Source: Balamuthia mandrillaris (lineage: Eukaryota > Discosea > Longamoebia > Balamuthiidae). From it: a stretch of 64,000 nt of DNA. The notes under the pieces were generated by a model. It had not been told where the DNA came from, ran no database searches, and worked only from the letters and a program-made list of their open reading frames with translations. The translations under genes and the position numbers were made by a program. Positions 30,033 to 42,282 of the stretch are shown piece by piece. The stretch lies in NCBI GenBank assembly GCA_031835245.1, contig JAVKOQ010000181.1, positions 1 to 64,000 of the forward strand, given 5' to 3'. Numbering within the stretch: position 1 is the first letter of the stretch; each line of letters opens with the position of its first letter.

Positions 30033-31772
30033 TTAGTTGATGGTGAGAACCTGTTGTGCAGCGAAGGAGTTGATGGCCGTGTTGTCTTTGGGAAAGCCAG
30101 GACAAGGGTGGGTATCCCTGCTCTGTTTTGTGCCTCTCACCTCCACGTGGTCGCTGAGGAAGGCACACTTTTCATCGCACCATCCATTGCCTCCATCGTT
30201 GGCCGAGTTGCCAGAGAAGGTAGAGTAAGCGATGTTGAGGGTGGCCCCGGTGTCGCAGTAAAACGCTCCTCCCTCATCTGAGAATGGGTAGTGAACAAAA
30301 CTTAGTCTCGAAACTCGTGAACGGTGAAAAGAGGGACTGCTCTGCTCTGCCCTTTTCCAACGTACCGGAAACGTGGTTGTCGATGAAAGAAGAGTCCTGC
30401 ACGGCAGCCAAGATTTGAGGAGCGATCATCAGTGCACCTCCGCTCTTGAATTTGCCTCCTCCGTTCTCCTGGAATCTGGTGCTCGTCACACGGACCACTC
30501 CTACCAAGAAAGAAGGAAAGAAGGAAGGAAGGAACGTTTCAGTTGGAAACACAGATCTTCTGGAACAGCAGAGGAAAAAACCACCCAAAAAAAAAACGGA
30601 CCTTTGGAAGCGTCGGCGGGGTTAGAGTTAGGGATGGTGTGAATCGCATTGGCGTTGCGATAGAAACGAGAGTTGGCCACCCACACCGCATACTCGTACT
30701 GGTTTTGATAGTAGTCTGGATAGCCGATGATGGCGTTGAGAAGGTGGGAAGCATCAAAGTTGTCCAGTTTAAGCGTGGCACCCCCAAGAATGTTTATTCC
30801 TGCATGTGGTATATCATCAGTGGTTTTTCAATGTGAATAATAAATAGAACTCATGGAGGGTGAAATGAGCACCATTTCCAGTTTGGTTGAAGCCCTTCAT
30901 GACGATGTTTTGCATGACGATGGGAGTTTGAATGAAGTTGTTGAACTTGTAGAGTATATTGACGCTAGTGGTGTCATTGACAAAGGTTGAGTTCCTAACA
31001 GTGACAGCGCCATCTGCAACAAGAGAGAGAGAGAGAGAGAGAGAGAAGGCGTTAAACGGTGCTGTTTGAAAGCTTAACATTACGCATAAAGCGCCGTTAC
31101 CGTTGATAGAGACGCTTATATGGTTGTTTGCGAAATATGAGCTGTCCACAAGCAAAGTGCCGCCTACAAGTGCGAGTTAGACGAGAACCAAAGCAAGAGC
31201 AAAGTGAGAACGTTCATACCGTCAATATAAATAGCGGCTCCGTGGTTTTCCAGAAAGGCACAATGCTGGAAGCTAACCTGCTGCTTCCCAATGCTAACCA
31301 TGTAACCCCCTTCGACGCCTCCCTTGAAAGAAACGCCGGTGAAGGAGGCGTCCACCGCAGGATCAAACCTATAGTTGTAGTTCCCGCTCGTGTCTGGTCG
31401 TTGAAAGACGAACATTTCAGGGTTGGGCCGGTCGGTAGTTGGCCAGGCTCGCACGGTAACGTTCCGGCGGAACAGTCCAAAGTTACCGGCGGAACGGTAC
31501 ACTCCTTTCATGACGTAGATGCCAACGGGCTTGCCGTCGTTAGGGTTTGGAGCTTGGTTGAGAGCATGGAAAAGAGTCTCGAAAGGCTGGTCGCGTGTGC
31601 CGGCACTGCTCGGGCCATCGGAGCCAAATGGACTGATGAAGAACCAGGAAGAGGGTTCAACTTGGAGGTTCTGTGAGGAAGAAAAAGAAGAAGAAGAAGC
31701 CGATGCAACAAGGCAGCAACAACACAACAAGGCAAGGAGTAGCCCCGTGAACGGACTGAGAGCAGGGCGCAT
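30033..31772 (-). CDS. Secreted right-handed parallel beta-helix protein
   Basis: Predicted extracellular protein, possibly polysaccharide-active. Six minus-strand exons: 31772-31220, 31163-31101, 31013-30873, 30799-30602, 30500-30366, 30277-30033 (all introns phase 1); 444 aa. Signal peptide MRPALSPFTGLLLALLCCCCLVASA. Near residue 45 is the start typical of pectate-lyase-like/DUF1565 proteins (FFISPFGSDGPSSAGTRDQPFETLFHAL). After that come helical rungs with repeated V.NS.F..N patterns (VDSSYFANNHIS, VRNSTFVNDTTS, VANSRFYRNANA, VTSTRFQENGGG, IAYSTFSGNSAN) and several Gly-Gly-Ala turns. The phase-1 exon edges lie between rungs. No catalytic residues can be assigned. Intron 2 has a GA repeat (CT in the transcript). 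Confidence 0.8.
31020..31045 (-). repeat. (GA)n on +, CT on sense strand, beta-helix gene intron 2
   Basis: Short GA run just upstream (sense direction) of the acceptor at 31014. Confidence 0.88.
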
Positions 31773-32223
31773 GGTGTGGGTGGGTGCTTTTGGTTTAAAG
31801 TAGCGCGTAGACCAGAGAGAAGGAGGCGGAGGCGAGTTGGACCGCAGTAAAAGTGGAAAATTGCCGCGTGGACAATTAATGAATTTTTTAATAAAAAATA
31901 GTTTCTAGGAAATTTTTATCCAATTCGCATGTCGTCAAAAAAAAACTCGAATCATGACGACACGATATCAAACCGGGAATCACGACGTGGAGCATTGACT
32001 GGGCCGTTGCGGTGGTGTTATCAACGAAGAAAATCGGTAGCAGGCTGAAGGAAAACAAAAAGGTACTTGTTTTGTGTGGCCCTGTCTTGGTGGTGGCGGC
32101 GGTGGGTGTGCCTCTGTTCCTTTTTGTGGTATTATTATTATTTTTTTTCTTTGGGTCGCCTCGGCTCTCTCTCTTCTTTGGCTTTTTGCTTTCATCGGCT
32201 TTCTCGTTTTTTTTAAAAAAAAA
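31773..32223. promoter_or_regulatory. Divergent promoter, beta-helix gene and Slo channel
   Basis: 451 nt between opposite starts. 31870-31930 is AT-rich; GTCGTCA (31931-31937), TGACGAC (31955-31961) and CACGACG (31981-31987) form an inverted set. The remainder is G/T-rich leader of the Slo gene. No ORF is convincing. Confidence 0.45.
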
Positions 32224-34036
32224 ATGGGATCTTCCTTTACTAACAACCACATGATTCTTCTCCCCTATTCCCTCTTTGTGTTCTTCTGCTTCTTCTGCTT
32301 CCTCCTCTTCACTCTGCTACCAACCTTAACAGACGCCACAGCAACAAACTCTCGAACCGCTCCACAAGAAGCTGCTGCTTTTGAGGACGACGACGACGAT
32401 GAGGCCGAGGACAACCACTGGTGGCTGCTTTTGTTCTTGGCCATGTACGTGGTGCTTGCGGCCTCCCTCGCGGCGGCCTACTACTCCTCCGTGGGACTGC
32501 TTCTCTACGTCCTGCTGGACGAGCCTCGCCGCCGGGAGCTGCGCTCTGCCTTTCACGCCCGCAGCAAGCTGGCCATTTGGATGACGGAACAGCCGCTCTG
32601 CCTTTGGCCTCGCGGCGCTGCGTTCTTGCTGCCCGATCGATGGAGGAAGCTCTGCTGTTGGCCGTTGGCCGTGTACAAGGAGGTGCTGTTGATGGCGTTG
32701 TCGTTGCTGTCCTTCGCGTTGTTCCTGTACGAGACGGAGAGAGTGGCGCGGGATGGGGAAGAGGATGTCAAGGCCTTGTTTCGCTCCCAGTGGCTTTGTT
32801 GGACAGAGTTTGCGATCTCGGCGGTGTTCCTCTGCGATTGGACGCTTCATTTGTTCACCACCAGAAACAAGTTTGTTGTTTTCTTTGCTTTCTTCCTCTT
32901 GGTCTTCATGTCTTTGTTGCTTCGTTTCGGTTGACTGACAAGACAAACGGTTTAAAAGATGGAAATATCTCTTTCTGAGGATAGGACCGATAGCTGACCT
33001 TGTGGCATCATTGCCTGGCTTGGTTGCTCCCATTACTGGTCGCTATTACTATGGCCTTCAGTTCCTTCGGTTGCAGCGAATCCTTCGTGGCATGTACACT
33101 TTGGGTCGCTATGGCTGGAATCCTATCATGTGTACTTCCTCCCATCTCTCATTACTTCTCCTCTCGTCACTCATCTCCTCTTGCATCTTTCTCTCATCTT
33201 CCCTTATTTCTCATCTCTTACTCTGTTCACTTCTTTTGACTTCCATAACTTCTGTTGGTGACGACTCGTAAATCTCATTCACCAATTATGCTGGCAGACC
33301 CATCGAGTGTACGTGTTAATGCTTCTCAGCAGTGATATCAAGAACAATGCAATGCTAACCTTCCTTCGTCCTACAGAAATTGCTGATGGCTATATTGTGC
33401 GGTTTGGTGACGCTGGTGATGATGGCTAGTCTTATCTTTGTAGTCGAGAACGCAACACTGAACAGACCGCACACCGGCGGACTCGTTACGCTGCTTGATG
33501 CCGTTTATTTCATCATGGTGATGAGCGCTACCGTCGGATTTGGAGACATTACTCCCACATCGGAACTTGGCAAACTTTTTGTCATAGTGTTTATCATATT
33601 AGCAATCATCTTGTTTCCGTTCTTCTTTACGACCATCAAATCGGCCTTCGAACAGTTTCAAGGTCCGTTCATCCTACTTACTTTTGCCTCATGTTTATCG
33701 TGTTAACAAGACTTGTCATTTATTGGTCGAATATTGATAGTGGAAAGACAGTATCGTGGGCCAAGCCAACATATTGTTGTGTGTGGATATTCTTCCACGC
33801 TGTTGGACTTTTTCATGGAGTTCTATCATGCTGTAAGTGTTATGTTAACTGTGAACCCTCGCCAACCGCCATAACTGTTTATTTTCATGGACCAAAAATT
33901 AATAGGGACGGGAGTACATTCCAACAAAAGCGTTGATACTTGCCGAGAAGAAGCTACCAACACGATTGCAGCGATTCTTTGACGAGCCATATCTTTCCTC
34001 TCGTGTTGATTTGCTTCGTGGCAAGCCAACCGTACG

Positions 34037-34072
<36 letters not shown>

Positions 34073-37000
34073 GAAAGAGTTTTATTCCGAACATTGGACT
34101 TTGTCATCTATATCAGTCTGAATTCGACCTAAAGCGAGCAAAGCTTCAAACAAGTTCAATGTGCGTTTTATTGTCAAATGGCAGTTCTGAGGAAGATGAC
34201 ATAGGTTCGCATCCACTCTCCTTATTTGTATTTGTTCACTGAACTCAATGTTGTTTGAAGCTGTGACATTGGGTGCATTATCCGTTCAACATTTTAACCT
34301 AGCACAAACTATCTTGGCCCATGTTAACAGTCTTCGTTGCAAGGTATGGCTATGATTAACTCGTTAAAAAACTTTAAAAACCTCTAACCCCTACCTCCAT
34401 AAGAATTTACTTGTAAGGGCTAATATCCGGAATGTTATATGTGAGGAGGAACTAAAGCTTGTAAGTCAGAACAACATTGTTTGCTTCAGGAATATTCTTC
34501 TTTATTGTTAAACGTTTTTGTTCTCTTCTATCAATGAAGGGATTGATAGCTCAAAGTTGCGTTTGTCCCGGATTCAGCACGCTTCTTGGGAATCTGCTGC
34601 GAACCTTTGCGGCCAATCAAGTGCTAGAGTCCAGGTCTCGCCATCACCTCAAACACATGCATTACATGATGCATTCATATCGATCTCATCCTCCTACATC
34701 GCCTTGGGAACAGGCTTACGGTGCCTATCTCTTGCTCTTGCTCTTGCTCTTGCTCTTGCTCTTGCTCTTGCTCTTGCTCTTTCCGCTCTTGCTCTTGCTC
34801 TTGCTCTTGCTCTTGCTCTTGCTCTCCTTCCGCTTGCTCTTGCTCTGCCTGCTCTTGCTCTTGCTCTTGCTCTTGCTCTTTGCTCTGCCTGCTCTTCCTC
34901 TTGCTCTTGCTCTTGCTCTTGCTCTTGTTTCCTTGCTCCTCGCTCTCGCCTTTGTCTTGCTCTTGCTCTTGCTCTTGCTCTTGCTCTTGCTCTTGCTCTT
35001 GCTCTTGCTCTTGCTCTTGCTCTTGCTCTTGCTCTTGCTCTTCGTATCTTATCTGACGATTACTTCATTGTCATTTCTTAGAGAGAAGCTTGGGAATGAG
35101 CATCTGTTCTCTGGAACGCATGACTGCCCTCCACGGCCTTCGCTTTGTAGAGGCAGTACGCCTCTGCGTTCATTACTTTGGCTGTCTTCTCATTGGCGTA
35201 CGTCGTAAAACCAGCAGCACCGCTTTTTACCAACAACCAAGGTTTGATGGTATTGTGTTAAATCCAAGTGGAGAATACGTCATCCAGCAAGGTGATGAAG
35301 GGATATTTATCACACAGTCCCGTTCCGAGCTCCTTTGCATTGAGCAGTGGGAACAAGGCCGCTTCTCCAGGGCTGTACGTTTATCTCCTATTCTATTCTT
35401 ATAGCTTCTCAATTTTTATTCATTCTTCCTTTCTTTTCTTTATTTTAGGCGATGCAAAGACGCTTTAGCCAAGGTACCAGAGCAGGATGGGACAGAGTAA
35501 AGCAACGGCTTAGAAGGACATTGCCGCTCAAGAGTGACCCACAAGCGATACGCGCTTTCATACGACGATGCAGAAAAGAAACGACTGGAAGACACTACCG
35601 TTCTTTCTCAGATTATGAAGAGGAAGAAGAGGAGGAAGAGGAGGAGGAGGGCGTTTCCTTTAGTGTGAGAAGTAGACCTACAACGGGTTCAGGAGGGATG
35701 TACGGCACTTTCGACCAGACTGTGCGCCGTGATGTTCGTTATCATCTTATTCCTAATCAAAAAGAAGAGAAGGAGGAAATGGAAGAGGAAGAACATGGCA
35801 CAACAGGAAACCAAGTCCCGTTGCTGGAATCTGGAAAAGAAGGAGTTGGAGAAGAAGTGATGGAGGACGTCAGTGTAGAGACAGGAGGGTCGGCTTCGCT
35901 GGACATCTTGAAAGATATCCTTACAGAGGAAGCAACAGGACAAGCCGCTCCGATTCGTCGATACTCCCACCTCATCACCTCGGATAGAAGAAGTCTACAT
36001 GACTGCACCATTACAGACGTACGAGAGGAACCCATCTTCCGCAACAAAAACTTTAACCACGTCGTCATCACGGGCAATCTCGTGGGAATTGCTCGTTTCA
36101 TTCTTCGCCTTAGAGCTTCTGACATGGGCGGCGCTCTCTCAGAGCCAAAACCGATCGTGGTGCTTTCTCCGGAACTTCCTTCGTCCTCTCTTTGGAAGAG
36201 CATCTCTATCTTCCCTCGAGTTTACTTTGTCCAAGGACAACAACTGGACAGAGATGACCTGCGACGATGTGGCGTGGAACATGCGGCGCAGATTGTTATC
36301 ATCTCGAAAGGAGTTTCTTCCTCGAGTGACAAACACAAGTCGGAAGATGAGAAGGCTGACAGCTGTTCAGATGCCACCGCCGTTCTTATGTATAGACTGC
36401 TTCAGACGATGTCATGTCACCACTCTTTCATCTTTTTAAGCATTCGTACGTTCTCCTATTTCCCTTGACTATCCTTTGCTAACAAATTCGAATGCAGGAG
36501 ACGTAACAAGCAGCAAATACTTGCCAGGACAAAAGGCAGGAAGGGACAGAGAGCCCGACTTCATCAGACATCCTCTCTACACCTCTGGCAGGATCTACTA
36601 CGACGGGCTGTTGACGACACTTATTTCGCAGGCATGCTTCCAGCCGGGCATCATTTCCATTGTTCGCTCTCTGATCTCCCATCAAGTCTTTTTACTACGA
36701 GTTAGCTCTTTTGCCATGCAAGTACGTATTTTCTCTTCTGTCTTCTCTCTTCTCTCGCTTATACCTCCTCTCGTCGTCTCCTTTGTCTTGTATCAAATGA
36801 AGGGACTGGTATTTGGAGAGGCTTTGGAAGAACTGTTAGAAAACAGCGACCTTTTAGTTGTTGGCTTGTTTCGAACAGAATTTAAATTCGATCGCAACAA
36901 GGAAGACGAAGATGAGGAAGAGGAACAACCAGAAGAAGAGAGCGATCGCTTCCTTCTAGGCACCACTGGCTTGGGTACTTTTCCCTCTGTTTTTTTTTTC

Positions 37001-37195
37001 TATTTCGCTCCTCTCCATTTGCTGATAGACGAGGGGGAAAAAACAGTGGAGCAGACAGGGTTATACCAAGCTGGCAGCAGCGGCAAACAGCCGTCGTACA
37101 ATCGGCGTTACGTCATGACGAACCCAACTTGGGATATGGTGCTCAGAGCCTCTGATTGTTTATTTGTGATGGCGCCCAACAACGTTGTTCATTAG
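32224..37195 (+). CDS. Slo/BK-type large-conductance K+ channel
   Basis: Six/seven-TM K+ channel with a cytosolic RCK gating ring. Fifteen exons: 32224-32870, 32959-33131, 33298-33308, 33377-33662, 33741-33832, 33906-34031, 34117-34204, 34261-34343, 34404-34460, 34540-34720, 35082-35374, 35449-36445, 36498-36721, 36803-36974, 37029-37195; 1198 aa. An N-terminal hydrophobic segment and an S0-like helix precede S1-S4, with a sparse S4 (LRLQRILRGMYTLGRYG). The selectivity filter is TVGFGD. RCK1 begins HIVVCGY; EEELKLGLIAQSCVCPGFSTL is close to BK. RCK2 begins HVVITGNLVGIARFI, and the end RRYVMTNPTWDMVL matches the BK C-terminus. The BK calcium-bowl Asp run is not present at its place. A long acidic/Ser linker (exon 12) joins the RCKs. 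The 11-nt exon 3 is inferred from phase only. Confidence 0.9.
34041..34070 (+). repeat. (CT)n in Slo intron 6
   Basis: CT run right after the donor at 34032, sense strand. Confidence 0.9.
34724..35042 (+). repeat. (GCTCTT)n hexanucleotide block in Slo intron 10
   Basis: About 320 nt of GCTCTT units with local variants (CCGCTC, TGCCTGCTC) inside intron 34721-35081. Frames reading Leu-Ala, Cys-Ser or poly-Leu across it are not part of the protein. Confidence 0.93.
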
Positions 37196-37302
37196 AAGGA
37201 GAGATGAAAGAGAACAGAGGTGAACGAAAAGGTTATGTATGTTATTGTAATGGATAACGCAAAGTAGGTGCGATGGGGGACTCAGTTGAGATGTATGCAA
37301 TT

Positions 37303-38804
<1,502 letters not shown>

Positions 38805-39209
38805 GCCTTTTTTGTTCAGTGTGTGTGGCTTGTGGTGCGTGTGTGAGAACAACAATAAAAGCAAACCGGAAAGGAGAAAGAAAAATCACAAAAATCATCA
38901 TATAATTGACTGATTGTGTCATTGTTAATCATTAATTAATTATTTGGAAACTTCACAATTTATCCCTTTTTGGAGAATTTTTAAGGTTGTCTTACGTGTC
39001 AGGTTAACACCTTAAAAACTACACATCTCCTGCAGTATTTGTTCTCAAAACGGATCTATAGTTTTAAGGTAGCACTACCTTAAAACGCTATCTGCTCTTT
39101 TTTATTTCTCCTCTCTTCTCTCCGTGCCCAGGAAGAGGAACTCTTTTTTTCTTCCTTTCTCCCCTCAAAGGAAAAGAAAGAAGCGAAAGCAACAGGAGGG
39201 AAGAGAAAA
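38805..39209. promoter_or_regulatory. Divergent promoter, cathepsin and urea transporter, with ACCTTAAAA palindromes
   Basis: TTTTTAAGGT (38978-38987) is inverted at 39009-39018, and 39061-39086 is a 26-nt palindrome with 12-nt perfect arms (GTTTTAAGGTAG) and a 2-nt centre. The left part is AT-rich. No ORF seems real. Confidence 0.55.
39061..39086. repeat. 26-nt near-perfect palindrome
   Basis: GTTTTAAGGTAG, CA, then its exact reverse complement. It sits about 125 nt before the urea transporter ATG. Confidence 0.92.
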
Positions 39210-40262
39210 ATGGAAGAAGAGGAACAGCCAAAGCGTGAATTTGTCGACTGGATGAAAGCCACAAAGACCAAAACGAAGAATAAAAAGGGAGATGAAGCAG
39301 AAGAGGAGGAGGAAGAGGAGGAGGCTGAAATGGAACACAATGGGAGGAGAGCAACGTTGAAGCACAGAGGCTCCATCATAGCTTTTGCGGCTTGGGGGGA
39401 TGGGTCGAAGCTCAGGCCCATTTCTTCGTCCTCTGCTTCCTCCCAAAAACCAAACGTTACACCTAAAAAACCAAGCAAGAAAAAACACACCCCTCACTCG
39501 TTATATTCTCCGTCTTCTTCCTCCTCGTCCTCTTCTGCTTCTTCGTCGGAGGAAGAGGAGGAGGACGAAGAGCAGCAACATTTTCCCACTGCTGAACGGA
39601 AGAAGGAGATGAAACAGAAGAAAGGCTCGATCATCAGTTGGCAGGCGTGGGGCCAGGGCAACAAGCTTCGTCCCTCTGCTGCAGCAGCAACGACGAAGGC
39701 CTCTTCTGCTGCTTCGAAGCAGCAGAAGAAAGAGAAGCAACAACGACTCGAAACGTTCCGAAGAAAGATGATAAAGCTTTCACAGGGAGAAAAGCACATC
39801 GAAGCAGAAGCCGAAGCCGAAGAGGAAGCAAAAGAAGAGGAGGAGGAAGGACAGGAACGGATTAACATGGACGAAGAAGGAGAGGAGGAAGAGACAAGTT
39901 CGTCAGAGGAGGAAGAGGAGGGCTCTTCTTCGTCCTCCTCCTCCGCAATGTCGACCATTAGCGAACCTGAAAACGAGAATGTTGACGAAGAAGACGATGA
40001 TGACAAAGGTATTCACTCTTCTTGCATAGCGTGATTCTTGGTCTTCTTTCTTTCTTTCTTCTTCTCCTTCTTCTACTTCTCCTTGCATTCTCGATGCTTC
40101 CAACAAGAAAGAGAGAACTAACGTAACGTTTCAAAAACAGTTCAGAAAATGGTAATTGTGAGGCGGGTCTTCAATAAATGGAGAGATAAAACGGTTTGTC
40201 CTGCTAACAGTTCTTTATTTTTTAAAGCGTTTTCTCCTGTCGTTTTTTCTCTTTTGTATTTT

Positions 40263-40309
<47 letters not shown>

Positions 40310-42247
40310 ATTTTTACTATCTTTCTCCCTCACTTGCTCTCTCTCTCTCTCTCTCTCTCTCTTTTTCTTCCTGTTTGTCTGCGCAGCAAATAACAAACAA
40401 CGCTGTGAATAGTTTACAGAAAGAGAACTACAATTGCAAGAACGGAGAAAAAGAAGAAGCAAAAGCCCACCCTCAAAAAAGGACAAAACTTCAGGTCATC
40501 GTCCCCATTCTTCCCGCATAGGAATGAAGGATAGAGCTAGCAGGAACCGCATCTACCGGCGATACCGAAGGCCCAACTTGTTGTACAAAGTACTTGTTCC
40601 CCACTTATCAGTCTTCCATAAGCACTTTTAACCTTTATCCTTTTCTCCTTTCTTTCTCATATAATAAGGGTGTATATAGCATAGAAGACTTGTGGAGTCG
40701 GTACTTTTGGTGGTGTGCCTATCTTACAGGCACAATGAAGGAATGGTCATGTTTGGCAGGTCGGTTCTGGCCTTTGGATTTCTTGGATTACACTCTGAGA
40801 GGTAGCGGACAGGTCTACTTCACCAACAATCCGATCACCGGATTGTTCTTGTTGATCGGCATCTTTGTGGAAGATGCCTATTTGGGCGTTTGTGCTCTGT
40901 TAGGACTTGTTAGTTCCACAACTTTTGCTGTATTTCTCGGTTCGTAGTCCATACATTTGTTATATGCGTCTTTGCACTCATCGATTTGTGCTATTAGGGG
41001 TAAACAAGAGTACAATCAGAGGCGGTCTTTTTGGGTACAATGGTTTGTTGACGGGCGCTGCTTTGGGCCTCTTTGTAGGATATGGGGAGTGGGATTGGAG
41101 GACCTTGCTTGTCATCATTCCGATATCATGGGTTACTGTGGTAATGCATCTTCTCTCTCTCTCCCTCCCTTACTCGACTTCCTCTCTCTCTCTCGTTTTA
41201 TTAAAAATGGTGGCCTTTTAGTTCTTGCAATTAGGTCTGGGTAACATGTTGATTCCTATCTGGCGGGCCCCTCCCTTCACGATGCCCTTCAACTTTGCCA
41301 CATGGATATTTCTTATAGCAGCATTGAACTATGCTCATTGGCCATTGGCCCTTCTCCTTCTTTACCCGACCACGCAACTACCGACGTGTTCGAGTACGAC
41401 TTTGACGCGTTAGCTTTGTTTGAAGCAGTTTTCAAGGTATCGGCATTTGTTATAACAGCTGTCACTATATGTGAATATTCGAGCTGATAGTTGGTGATAT
41501 GGTGCAGGGCATTGGACAAGTCTGTTTTGCAGAGAGCACCTTGAGTGGGGTGCTCATGCTGATAGGCCTTGCCGTATGCTCTCGTATCGTCGCGCTTTTT
41601 GCTATTTTGGGCTCGGGTACTTCATGCTTTCTATCGTGCTCTTGCTTCAACATCTTACACTGACCTATCTATGAAAAGCGGTTGGGATAGTGACAGGGTT
41701 TGCAATGGGAGCAAACCAAGAGGAAATAGAGATTGGGTTGTGGGGATACAATCCAGTGCTTGGCACCATAGCCATAGGAGGGATGTTCTTTGTGCTCAAC
41801 TGGCGGTCGGCCATCCTTGCCCTGTTTTGTGGTGCCCTGTGCAGTCTCCTCTTTGGCACGTTCAAGGTCATCGTTTCGGTGTTGGGCATGCCGGCCCTCA
41901 CCTTCCCCTTTTGCGTTGGGGCTTTCCTCTTTGTGCTAATGCAAGGCTCTTTCCCTGGTACTTCTTCCTTCCACCCTTCCACCCTTTCTCTCTGCCTTGT
42001 CTAAGACCAAAAGTTGCTTGCTTGTAATGTAGGCTTGGTATCGGTCAGTTTGGTGAGCATGTCCTCGCCAGAGGGACACCTGCGGTGGCACAGGCTGGCC
42101 AACCTGGTCATAACAGCGCTGCGCCAGAACGCCGAGAAGGCGCCGAAACAACGGCGGCGCCGCCACCAGCTGAACATCGACAAGCATCGACAAAAGAAAA
42201 AGACAAAGATGAAATCCAACTCCACAAAGCCCATGATTAAAGAATGA
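39210..42247 (+). CDS. Urea transporter (SLC14 family) with long acidic N-terminal extension; apparent frameshift
   Basis: Facilitative urea channel. Nine exons: 39210-40008, 40141-40209, 40420-40589, 40669-40939, 40998-41140, 41222-41436, 41508-41616, 41679-41957, 42033-42247. The N-terminal ~330 residues are Glu/Lys/Ser-rich with two repeats of GSII(A/S)xxAWGxGxKLRP (about residues 52-68 and 137-153). The membrane part has the duplicated UT fold: LRGSGQVYFTNNPITG, GLFGYNGLLTG, PFTMPFNFATW in half 1; GIGQVCFAESTLSG, IGLWGYNPVLG, PALTFPFCVG in half 2. Exon 6 changes frame between about 41335 and 41365 (both sides are clearly UT sequence; net length 2 mod 3), with no GT-AG pair that could remove it: a real lesion or a sequence error. 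The exon 2 to 3 junction is uncertain. Confidence 0.82.
40266..40362 (+). repeat. Two (CT)n tracts in urea transporter intron 2
   Basis: CT runs at about 40266-40307 and 40338-40362 inside intron 40210-40419. Confidence 0.9.
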
Positions 42248-42282
42248 AAGAAGGAGTTCTTTTTTGTTCGTTTGTTTAAAGC

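Noticed and set aside
34477-35081. Leu/Ala- and Cys/Ser-repeat proteins over the GCTCTT block
   Set aside because: Intron between two well-aligned Slo exons; skipping it restores the BK-like sequence.
39494-40006. Long minus-strand Ser-rich ORFs opposite the urea transporter exon 1
   Set aside because: Antisense shadow of Glu-rich codons; the plus strand has the start, the repeated AWG motif and a phase-correct donor.
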